Shown here: piece after piece, positions 25,106 to 32,344 of the stretch
How positions within the stretch are numbered: position 1 is the first letter of the stretch
Layout: every line of letters starts with the position of its first letter
Source: Reyranella sp.
Lineage (GTDB): Bacteria > Pseudomonadota > Alphaproteobacteria > Reyranellales > Reyranellaceae
Assembly: GCA_019745575.1 (NCBI GenBank)
Contig: JAIETA010000160.1
Location: forward strand, 1-32,499
Length of the DNA: 32,499 nt
Direction: 5' to 3'
Translations under genes and position numbers: made by a program
Notes under the pieces: model-generated
Told to the model about the DNA's origin: nothing
The model's input: only the letters and a program-made list of their open reading frames with translations
Database searches by the model: none

Positions 25106-26304
25106 CGCTTCGGTGGATTGAGACGCGGCGGCTTGTCGTCGATGGCGAGTTCGACCGTCGGCGTGAACGTCTGGGCGAGCGCTTCAGCGCGCTTGCGGTC
25201 CCGCTCGGGGATCTGGTCGGCGTTGCGTTTGCGGATAGCCCCGGCGTCGGGGTGTCCGCCGCGCTCGGCGACCAGCAGCCACTTGTAGCCCTCGACCGGA
25301 TCGGTGGCGCCGGCAATGCCGGTGATCAGCATGATGCCCAGGGCATTCTGCGCTTCGGTCAGCCCCTGCTGCGCGGCGCGGCCGTACCAGAGCTGGGCCT
25401 GCCCGGGATCGCGGGCGATGCCGGCGCCGGCCAGGTAGGCGTTGGCGAGCTTGAACTGGCCGGACGGCACGCCGCCTTGCGCCGCGACCTCGTACCAGCT
25501 GATCGCCAGGCGCAGGGTCTTCTCGTTGGCCGCCTTGTCGCGCGAGGCCGGCGTGCGCGCCAGCATGTCGCCCAGGGCCAGGGTGGCCTCGGGAACGCCG
25601 TTTTCCTGGGCCTGCACCAGCCAGCGATGCGCCGCCGCCGTATCGCGCTTGATGCCGATGCCCTCGCCGAGCAGAAGGCCGTAGCGCATGGCGGCCTGCG
25701 GATGGCCTTTCTCCGCCGCCCGCCGGTAGAGGTCGGCCGCCCGCACCTGGTCGCCGGGCGCGTTGGCCGCCCCTTCCGACATGGCGCGGCCCAGCGCATA
25801 GAGGGCGTAGGGATCGCCGCCGGCCGCCGCCTTCTCGAGCCAGGCCCGTGCCTGGATAAGGTCGCGGGGAACGCCCTGGCCCCTGAGATAGAGCGTCCCG
25901 AGATTGAGCTGGGCGCGGCGATTGCCCTTTTCGGCGGCGCGTTCGAACAGCTCGGCGGCGCGTGCGTCGTTGCGCGGCGTGCCGCCCTCGCCGTGCGCGA
26001 AGACCAGGGCCAGCCGGTGCAGCCCCTCCGCCGACCCGGCATCGGCCGACTGCTGGATCAGCCGCAGGCCGTCGCGCGTCATGCCGCGCTCGAGCAGGAT
26101 CGCGCCCAGCCAGGCGACCGCGTCGGCATCGCTCGGCGCCAGGGCGCGCAACGACGACTCCGCAGCGACAAGGTCGCCGGCGCGATAGGCCGTCACCGCC
26201 GCCCGCAGGGCAGGCGATACGTCGGTTGCTTCATGGGCCTTGGCGTGCGTGACGATGCTCGCGGCGACAAGCGCCGCGGCCGCCAGGACACGCGCCGCGG
26301 TCAT
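25102..26304 (-). CDS. Secreted Sel1-repeat (TPR-like) protein
   Basis: A 400-residue protein with a signal peptide (about 1-23, ending AKA) and about eight Sel1-like repeats. Examples are AELFERAAEKGNRRAQLNLG, ADLYRRAAEKGHPQAAMRYG and YGRAAQQGLTEAQNALG. Such repeats build helical scaffolds for protein interactions. The proline/lysine-rich tail is non-repetitive. Its ATG overlaps the stop of the upstream short Sel1 gene (ATGA at 26301-26304), so the two are made together and may form a periplasmic complex. Confidence 0.88.
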   Translation of the reverse strand: MTAARVLAAAALVAASIVTHAKAHEATDVSPALRAAVTAYRAGDLVAAESSLRALAPSDADAVAWLGAILLERGMTRDGLRLIQQSADAGSAEGLHRLALVFAHGEGGTPRNDARAAELFERAAEKGNRRAQLNLGTLYLRGQGVPRDLIQARAWLEKAAAGGDPYALYALGRAMSEGAANAPGDQVRAADLYRRAAEKGHPQAAMRYGLLLGEGIGIKRDTAAAHRWLVQAQENGVPEATLALGDMLARTPASRDKAANEKTLRLAISWYEVAAQGGVPSGQFKLANAYLAGAGIARDPGQAQLWYGRAAQQGLTEAQNALGIMLITGIAGATDPVEGYKWLLVAERGGHPDAGAIRKRNADQIPERDRKRAEALAQTFTPTVELAIDDKPPRLNPPKR

Positions 26305-26798
26305 TTCGTCTTGAAGCCGTAGGCCTGTGCCGCCGCCTTGGCCTTTTCGATGTCGTCCGGCGTCAGCTCACGCGCCGCCTGCTCGAGCGCGAGGTTGGCG
26401 TTGGGAACGTTCCAGCGATCGGCGATCGCCACCCACTTGTAGGCTTCGGTCGGGCTTTTCGGCACGCCCTTGCCATCGGCATAGGCGCCGGCCAGCGGGA
26501 TGATCGCCGGCAGGTAGCCGCGCTCGGCGGCGTCGAGCAGCAGGGGCGTCGCCTTGTTGACGTCGTAGAGCTTGGACTCAGGGTTGCCATAGACATAGAG
26601 GCCCAGGAGAAACTGCGCGCGCGGGTCGCGCTCCTTGGCGAGCAGCTGCAGCGCCTTCTCCGCGGCCGGCAGGTCGCCGGCCTGCAGCGCCTTCAAGGCG
26701 TCGTCGATTCCGGCGGCGGCGGGCTGGGCCGCGCCGGTCATCATCACGGCGGCCACGGCGACGGCAAGGAGGGACTGGACGGAACGGACGGATCGCAC
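26301..26798 (-). CDS. Short secreted Sel1-repeat protein
   Basis: A 165-residue protein with a signal peptide (about 1-30, AQPAAA) and two or three degenerate Sel1 repeats (QFLLGLYVYGN; ATPLLLDAAERGYLPAIIPLAGAY; SPTEAYKWVAIADRWNV). It ends like its larger neighbour, suggesting an old duplication. The open frame reaches 27137, but that part looks non-coding. I start at GTG 26798 (MRSVRSVQSLLAVAV), with GGGAG about 10 bases upstream. It is the first gene of the two-gene operon. Confidence 0.75.
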   Translation of the reverse strand: MRSVRSVQSLLAVAVAAVMMTGAAQPAAAGIDDALKALQAGDLPAAEKALQLLAKERDPRAQFLLGLYVYGNPESKLYDVNKATPLLLDAAERGYLPAIIPLAGAYADGKGVPKSPTEAYKWVAIADRWNVPNANLALEQAARELTPDDIEKAKAAAQAYGFKTK

Positions 26799-27365
26799 GG
26801 ATGGAAACTCCCGATGGCGGTGGCCGATGTTTGCGGCCAGCAAGGACCGGATGACGGATCGTCTAGCATGGAATTGGGGCCGAAACACGAAGCGCGCCGG
26901 CGCGTCCAATGACGAAGCGACTGTCGTCGACAAGCCTGCCCGCGCGTGCAACCGATCGGCTGGCGCAGGCGATGGCGAGGTCTCCGGACGACCATTCAAC
27001 AAGACTTTACGCCAGAATCCTTTCCTGGACCGTGGACGGACTTGATTAAGTATCTGTAATACAATGATAAAATAAGAAATATGGCGTTGAGAAAATCGAA
27101 ACAAGGATTCCCTTTTTCGACTATCTTGCGCTGCCAATGCACATTATTTGTTAAGGAATATGGGGATTGATCGGAATCAGATATGCGATTTTGCAGGTGA
27201 CAGAGAGCCGGTTCGTTTGATAGGTTCCAATCATTAGAGACGCTCTTCCGATTTTCTCAGTCATATCCGAAAGGCTTTTCATCGAAGTTTGGCAGCGCTC
27301 CACCACCGAGTGCGCCCGCACCCACCCAGTTCCACCTAGCCCGCCGGCGGCCCCCAAGCCGCTCA
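26799..27365. other. Long intergenic region upstream of the Sel1 operon and sRNA copy 1
   Basis: No gene is confidently seen on the plus strand. From about 27030 to 27250 the DNA is much richer in A+T than its surroundings and probably holds promoters in both directions: the Sel1 operon leftward and the first sRNA-like element rightward. It contains the 18-bp motif at 27178-27195. From 27300 to 27365 the plus strand is strongly C-rich and G-poor, which would be unpaired in an RNA. Confidence 0.5.
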
Positions 27366-27366
27366 T
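27151..27366 (-). CDS. Doubtful small ORF antisense to sRNA copy 1
   Basis: A 71-residue frame (MSGLGAAGGLGG...) with a near-perfect ribosome site, GGAAGGAGG, 5 bases before its ATG. It has no recognisable domain. The ribosome site is the complement of the C-rich loop of the sRNA-like hairpin. The matching stretch in copy 2 (28411-28450) has no start codon at this place, so the conserved thing appears to be the hairpin and not this ORF. Kept as a low-confidence alternative reading. Confidence 0.15.
   Translation of the reverse strand: MSGLGAAGGLGGTGWVRAHSVVERCQTSMKSLSDMTEKIGRASLMIGTYQTNRLSVTCKIAYLIPINPHIP
27178..27195 (+). promoter_or_regulatory. 18-bp operator-like motif, copy upstream of sRNA 1
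   Basis: CAGATATGCGATTTTGCA, 15 of 18 bases identical to the site before the XRE gene (18740-18757). The right TGCA half is intact and the left half is TGCG. It is about 190 bp before the first sRNA-like hairpin and about 380 bp before the Sel1 operon on the other strand, so its target is unclear. Confidence 0.4.
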
Positions 27367-27467
27367 CGAAGCCTCCTTCCCACACACCCCAAGGCTTCGG
27401 TAACCCCACACCCAGGCGGGCTCATAAGGAAGGCCGGTCGTCCCCAAGCGACCGGCCTTTCGTATTT
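27364..27467 (+). ncRNA. sRNA-like element, copy 1 (anti-SD-type loop plus terminator)
   Basis: A CGAAGCC/GGCTTCG stem (27367-27373, 27393-27399) holds a 19-base loop tCCTTCCCACACACCCCaa, rich in anti-Shine-Dalgarno sequence. A C-rich linker leads to an 11-bp stem AAGGCCGGTCG/CGACCGGCCTT (27430-27440, 27449-27459), then a short T-rich tail. Loop, stems and terminator recur at 28415-28520, while the linkers differ. The design resembles alphaproteobacterial trans-acting sRNAs with CCUCC-type loops (such as mmgR/suhB or the alpha-r14 family), but I cannot assign it to one. The 5' end is unknown; no clear promoter was found. Confidence 0.55.
27430..27467 (+). terminator. Rho-independent terminator of sRNA copy 1
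   Basis: An 11-bp perfect stem with loop tccccaag, then TTTCGTATTT. It is shared almost exactly with the terminator at 28483-28520. Confidence 0.75.
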
Positions 27468-27751
27468 CCGGCCCCCAGGCTCCGGTCGCCAAGTCTTCCA
27501 CAGACACCTCGCCGGCCAGGATTGACCCACAGAGAAATTTAGGGAAAAGCGCTGCCAACGGCGGCGCGACGCGCTAAATTATTGCAGTATCGGTGTAGCA
27601 TCAGATACACATAAATGCCTATCTTGGGATCGAAACATCCCAGAAAATCAACGGCTGGCAGCCTCAAGATATGCATTCTTGCAAGTTACGACCCGACCTC
27701 GCCATGTTAAGGTGCAGCCATTAAAGAAATTCTTATTCCATTGGTTTTAAT
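27468..27751. other. Intergenic region upstream of the TetR gene
   Basis: No ORF of note. It holds a GCGCTGCC-aac-GGCGGCGC-like hairpin near 27549-27567, a TGGGAT/ATCCCA hairpin near 27628-27645, and the 18-bp motif at 27666-27683. The last 100 bases are relatively AT-rich, as expected of a promoter. No strong ribosome site precedes the TetR ATG. Confidence 0.5.
27666..27683 (+). promoter_or_regulatory. 18-bp operator-like motif, copy upstream of the TetR gene
   Basis: AAGATATGCATTCTTGCA, one base different from 18740-18757, with TGCA half-sites four bases apart (27672-27675, 27680-27683). It lies about 70-85 bp before the TetR start, where it could overlap the promoter -35 region. Confidence 0.5.
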
Positions 27752-28402
27752 ATGAAAATTGTAGGCTTTCCCGTCGATGTATCGCGGTCGCACGATGGCC
27801 GTATCGTTCGCGGACTGCGGACCCGTCAGGCACTCATCCAGGCGACGTTGGATCTGATCCAGGCCGGCGACGTCGAGCCGACCTCGGCCGCCATTGCCAC
27901 CATCGCCGGCGTGTCCAGCCGCGCGCTGTTCCAGCACTTCACCAGCCTGTCCGACCTCTACGCCGCGGCCTTCGATCTGGCTGTCGGTCGGGCGTTCGAC
28001 CGCAACCGGCCGGTGGACAGCGCGGCGCCGCTGGCCAACCGCATCGAGCTCCTGGTCTCCGACCGCGCCCAGCTTTTCGAGGAATGGCTGCCGGTATGGC
28101 ACTTCGCCGAGCGCGTGCGCAGTGTCGCGCCGGCCGTCGGGCTGGGCGTTGCCCAGTTGCGCCGGCTGCTGCGCGAGCGCCTCGCCGTCTGGTTCGCCCT
28201 GGAACTCGGCAATCTCGACCCCGACTCGCGCGATCTCGTGCTCGATTCGCTGGATGTCGCCTTCGGCCTCGACAGCTGGATGAACATGCGCGAGCAGCTT
28301 CGCCTGTCGCCGGTGCATGCCTCGCGTACCTGGCGCTTTACCGCCGAAGCCATCGTGCAGCAGGCGCTCACGGTTCCCAACCCGCCCGTGGCGGTGGCCT
28401 GA
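27752..28402 (+). CDS. TetR-family transcriptional regulator
   Basis: A 216-residue regulator. The TetR_N helix-turn-helix is at about 22-68: RTRQALIQATLDLI, then AAIATIAGVSSRALFQHFTSLSDLYAAAFDLA. The remaining helical domain, with the tryptophan-rich stretch EEWLPVWHF, would bind an unknown ligand. The first 20 residues (MKIVGFPVDVSRSHDGRIVR) form an extension before the usual TetR start. The gene stands alone between two direct copies of an sRNA-like element; the second begins within 15 bases of its stop and may be its 3' UTR. Confidence 0.88.
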   Translation: MKIVGFPVDVSRSHDGRIVRGLRTRQALIQATLDLIQAGDVEPTSAAIATIAGVSSRALFQHFTSLSDLYAAAFDLAVGRAFDRNRPVDSAAPLANRIELLVSDRAQLFEEWLPVWHFAERVRSVAPAVGLGVAQLRRLLRERLAVWFALELGNLDPDSRDLVLDSLDVAFGLDSWMNMREQLRLSPVHASRTWRFTAEAIVQQALTVPNPPVAVA

Positions 28403-28412
28403 CCGGGCCACC

Positions 28413-28520
28413 ACGACGAAGCCGCCTTCCCACACACCCCACGGCTTCGTCTCCTCCCCAACCCCAGCCACGGGCCCTACAGAAGGCCGGTCGTTTCCCC
28501 AAGCGACCGGCCTTTCCTTT
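28413..28520 (+). ncRNA. sRNA-like element, copy 2 (possible TetR 3' UTR-derived RNA)
   Basis: An ACGAAGCC/GGCTTCGT stem (28416-28423, 28443-28450) has the loop gCCTTCCCACACACCCCac. A linker with CTCCTCCCC, another anti-Shine-Dalgarno run, leads to AAGGCCGGTCG/CGACCGGCCTT (28483-28493, 28504-28514) and a TTTCCTTT tail. Stem bases that differ from copy 1 keep pairing (8 instead of 7 bp). It starts immediately after the TetR stop, so it could be processed from that mRNA or have its own start. Confidence 0.55.
28483..28520 (+). terminator. Rho-independent terminator of TetR gene / sRNA copy 2
   Basis: An 11-bp perfect stem with loop tttccccaag, followed by TTTCCTTT. Confidence 0.75.
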
Positions 28521-28552
28521 GGTTCAATCTGGCCTTCGCTCCGTTCAGACAA

Positions 28553-28590
28553 GCGGGCAAAGGAAAAGGCGACGGGAAACCCGTCGCCTT
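28553..28590 (-). terminator. Rho-independent terminator of the cytochrome c' gene
   Basis: AAGGCGACGGG-aaa-CCCGTCGCCTT (28566-28590). Read on the minus strand, the stem is followed by TTTTCCTTTG, fitting the cytochrome c' gene that ends at 28611. Confidence 0.8.
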
Positions 28591-28610
28591 CGTCCTCAGT
28601 CGAGAGGCTG

Positions 28611-29066
28611 CTAGTTGGCCTTCACGCGATACTTGTCGTGGCAGGCGCCGCAGGTCTTGCCGACGTCGGCGAAGGCCGCTGCCAGGGCCGCCTGGTCGCC
28701 CGAACCCGCCGCGACGGCGAGCTTGTCATAGGCCGCATCGGCTGCCTTGCTGGCCGCCACGAAGCCCGCGCGATCCGTCCAGATGGTCGGCAGCGCCTTG
28801 GTCTCGCCCTTGTCGGAGCCGGCCGGGAACATGTTCACGAAAGCGAGCTCGAGCTCCTTGAGCTTGGCGGCCTGCGGGATGGCGCCGCTGGTCGGCCCCT
28901 TGGCATCGACGATGCCCTTGATCGCCCGCATCGCGGCGCCGGCCTGCTTGCGGTTTTCCTGGCGCTGCTTGATCACGTCTGCCTGGGCCAGCGCGATCGT
29001 TGCACCGCCCACCATCCCACCGGCGGCAAGCGCGCCGATCAAAGCCAAAACCAAAGTCTTCCTCAT
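28611..29066 (-). CDS. Cytochrome c' / c556 family protein
   Basis: A 151-residue periplasmic protein. A signal peptide (about 1-28, ending ALAQA) precedes a four-helix bundle with heme-binding CGACH near the C-terminus (Cys139, Cys142, His143), the standard cytochrome c' arrangement. Such proteins bind NO or act in electron transfer. GGGGA lies upstream of the ATG. It is divergent from a cytochrome b561 gene with a 194-bp shared upstream region, a common pairing in which b561 may pass electrons to c'. Confidence 0.92.
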   Translation of the reverse strand: MRKTLVLALIGALAAGGMVGGATIALAQADVIKQRQENRKQAGAAMRAIKGIVDAKGPTSGAIPQAAKLKELELAFVNMFPAGSDKGETKALPTIWTDRAGFVAASKAADAAYDKLAVAAGSGDQAALAAAFADVGKTCGACHDKYRVKAN

Positions 29067-29116
29067 GGAGCATCCCCTTTGAATTCATGCCGGTCAGCAG
29101 GCACAGTAGACCGCAC

Positions 29117-29148
29117 CGACAACGTGTTTGTCGCAGAGCTTGACGTCA
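29117..29148. promoter_or_regulatory. Operator-like palindromes between the cytochrome genes
   Basis: CGACAA-cgtgt-TTGTCG (29117-29133) and the perfect palindrome TGACGTCA (29141-29148) lie in the divergent intergenic region. They could be binding sites serving both genes; the regulator is unknown. Confidence 0.3.
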
Positions 29149-29260
29149 AAGCGAACAGCCTTCAGGCGAGATCGTCAATCACGACTGCGTGTGGTCGGTT
29201 TCCCGGTCGATACCACCCGCCGAGGATTATCAGCGGGAAACGAGAAGGCGATAACACCGC

Positions 29261-29956
29261 ATGGCCGACAAGAACACACCCAGAATTCGGGTCTGGGATC
29301 TGCCCGTACGCCTCTTCCACTGGGTGCTGGTGGTTCTGATGGCGATCTCCTACTTCACGGGCCGGGCCGGCGACGACTGGATGAAGTTCCATTTCTGGTC
29401 GGGCTACGCGATCCTGACGCTGATCCTGTTCCGCATCGCCTGGGGCTTCCTCGGTAGCACGACCGCCCGGTTTTCCGACTTCGTCAAGGGACCCATGGCG
29501 GCGATCGGCCATCTGCGCGAGCTTCTGGGGCGCGATCGCCCTCGCGAGGCCGGTCACAACCCGCTGGGCGGCGCCATGGTCGTGGCCCTGCTGTTCGCCG
29601 TCCTGCTGCAGGCTGGCGCCGGCCTCTTCTCCGCCGACACCGACACCGGCATGATCAACGGCCCGCTGGCCAATGCCGTAGCCGACCGCTGGGTCGACCG
29701 GCTGACGTCGTTCCACAAGTTCTGGATCAACGTGCTGCTGGCCATGGTGGCGCTCCATGTGCTGGCCGCCGTCGTCTATCTCGTGTGGAAGAAGCAGAAC
29801 CTGATCGGCGCAATGGTCACCGGCCGCAAGCCGCTCGACGATGTGGTGCCGCCGGGCACGCCGGCCCCGAAGCTGGCGTTCGCGTCGGGTCGTCTTGCGG
29901 TATCGCTGCTGCTGGCCTCAGCCGCCATCGTCTACTTCGTCGTGCGCGCCGGCTGA
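29261..29956 (+). CDS. Cytochrome b561-type membrane protein
   Basis: A 231-residue di-heme b-type cytochrome of the bacterial b561/hydrogenase-cytochrome-b fold. VWDLPVRLFHWVLVVLMAISYFTG gives the first heme-ligand His20, a second His is near 44 (FHFWSGYA), and His residues recur in SFHKFWINVLLAMVALHVLA. At least four membrane spans are seen, with one more hydrophobic span at the C-terminus. It is expected to move electrons from quinol to a periplasmic acceptor, plausibly the divergent cytochrome c'. Confidence 0.9.
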   Translation: MADKNTPRIRVWDLPVRLFHWVLVVLMAISYFTGRAGDDWMKFHFWSGYAILTLILFRIAWGFLGSTTARFSDFVKGPMAAIGHLRELLGRDRPREAGHNPLGGAMVVALLFAVLLQAGAGLFSADTDTGMINGPLANAVADRWVDRLTSFHKFWINVLLAMVALHVLAAVVYLVWKKQNLIGAMVTGRKPLDDVVPPGTPAPKLAFASGRLAVSLLLASAAIVYFVVRAG

Positions 29957-30044
29957 CGTCGCGGCTCTCGGCGCGCTTGGCCTTGCTGCCCGGGAGGCCC
30001 GCCTCTAGGGTGCCCGCCACTCCCGTGAACCTGGATTTTGCATC

Positions 30045-30968
<924 letters not shown>

Positions 30969-30993
30969 CCTCTCCCCCGAATCGGGGGAGAGG
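30969..30993. repeat. Palindromic intergenic repeat, copy B
   Basis: CCTCTCCCCCG-aat-CGGGGGAGAGG, a perfect 11-bp inverted repeat between the MoxR and VWA genes, beginning right after the MoxR stop. It is similar in build to the repeats at 153-205 and 32205-32307. Confidence 0.7.
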
Positions 30994-31008
30994 AATATGA
31001 GGTAGACC

Positions 31009-32190
31009 ATGTTCGTGAACTTCTTCCTCGAACTGCGCCAGGCCAAGCTGCCGGTCTCGATCAAGGAATATCTTTCCTTGATGGACGCCATGGACAAGGG
31101 CGTGGCCGACTACAGCGTCGACGACTTCTACTATCTGTCGCGCGCCGCGCTGGTGAAGGACGAGCGCAATCTCGACAAGTTCGACCGCGTGTTCGGCCAC
31201 GTCTTCAAGGGCCTCGAGGCGCTGCCGGCCGAGGGCATCACGGCCGAGATCCCGGAGGAGTGGCTGCGCAAGCTCGCCGAGAAGCTTCTCACCGAAGAAG
31301 AGAAGAAGCAGATCGAGGCGATGGGCGGCTGGGAAAAGCTCATGGAGACGCTGAAAAAGCGGCTCGAGGAGCAGCAGAAGCGCCACCAGGGCGGCAGCAA
31401 GTGGATCGGCACGGCGGGCACCTCGCCGTTCGGCGCCCACGGCTTCAATCCCGAGGGCGTGCGCATCGGCCAGGACAAGAACCGCGAGGGCCGTGCGGTC
31501 AAGGTCTGGGACAAGCGCGAGTACAAGAACCTCGACGACACCGTCGAGATCGGCACGCGCAACATCAAGATCGCGCTGCGGCGTCTGCGCAAGTTTGCGC
31601 GGGAAGGCGCCGAGGTCGAGCTCGACATGCCCGATACGATCCGCTCGACGGCGCGCAATGCGGGCTATCTCGACATCAAAATGATCCCGGAACGGCGCAA
31701 CAAGGTGAAGCTGCTGCTGCTGTTCGACATCGGCGGCTCGATGGACGCCCACATCCGCGTCTGCGAGGAGCTGTTTTCGGCGGCGCGCACCGAATTCAAG
31801 CATCTCGAGTTCTTCTACTTCCACAACTGCCTCTACGAGAAGCTGTGGAAGGACAACCGCCGCCGCCACGTCGATACGTTCTCGACGGCGCAGCTGCTGC
31901 ACACCTATCCGTCCGACTACAAGATCATCTTCGTCGGCGACGCCTCGATGAGTCCCTACGAGATCGCCTATCCCGGCGGCTCGGTAGAACACTGGAACGA
32001 GGAGGCGGGCCAGGTCTGGATCCAGCGCATGGCCGACACCTACCGCAGCATGGTCTGGCTCAACCCGGTGCCGGAGCGGCACTGGAGCTACACGCCGTCG
32101 ATCCAGCTGCTGCAGCAGCTGAGCTCCAACCGCATGTTCCCGCTCACGCTGGGCGGCCTCGACAGCGCGATGAAGGAACTGAACAAATAG
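31009..32190 (+). CDS. CoxE-like VWA-domain protein
   Basis: A 393-residue protein. The first about 230 residues are helical and charged (EEWLRKLAEKLLTEEEKKQIEAMGGWEK). The VWA domain follows, with its metal-ion site DIGGS near 239-243, and a later YKIIFVGDASMSPYEI. The third position of the DxSxS MIDAS motif is Gly here, so metal binding may differ. Together with the upstream MoxR ATPase it forms the usual MoxR-VWA pair, whose clients include metalloenzymes in other systems; none is adjacent here. Confidence 0.9.
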   Translation: MFVNFFLELRQAKLPVSIKEYLSLMDAMDKGVADYSVDDFYYLSRAALVKDERNLDKFDRVFGHVFKGLEALPAEGITAEIPEEWLRKLAEKLLTEEEKKQIEAMGGWEKLMETLKKRLEEQQKRHQGGSKWIGTAGTSPFGAHGFNPEGVRIGQDKNREGRAVKVWDKREYKNLDDTVEIGTRNIKIALRRLRKFAREGAEVELDMPDTIRSTARNAGYLDIKMIPERRNKVKLLLLFDIGGSMDAHIRVCEELFSAARTEFKHLEFFYFHNCLYEKLWKDNRRRHVDTFSTAQLLHTYPSDYKIIFVGDASMSPYEIAYPGGSVEHWNEEAGQVWIQRMADTYRSMVWLNPVPERHWSYTPSIQLLQQLSSNRMFPLTLGGLDSAMKELNK

Positions 32191-32204
32191 CCTCGCTGTA
32201 GCCG

Positions 32205-32307
32205 CCCCCTCCGGCCCCTCGGGCCACCTCCCCCGTAAGACGGGGGAGGAGAATGATCCTTCTTTTCCTCCCCTGTTTCGGGGGAGGTGCCCGAAGGGCG
32301 GAGGGGG
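32205..32307. repeat. Head-to-head pair of palindromic intergenic repeats
   Basis: Two copies of the ccctcc...cctccccc-ggggaggagaa element face each other: 32205-32252 reads forward and 32263-32307 is its approximate reverse complement. The whole could fold into one long arm on either strand and may act as a terminator after the VWA gene. Confidence 0.65.
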
Positions 32308-32344
32308 AGAGCCGCAGTCGGGGTTTCTCTGGGAGGAGATCAAG

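Noticed and set aside
26799..27137. N-terminal extension of the short Sel1 protein to 27137
   Set aside because: The extra 113 residues lack protein-like character. The GTG at 26798 has a ribosome site and gives a proper signal peptide.
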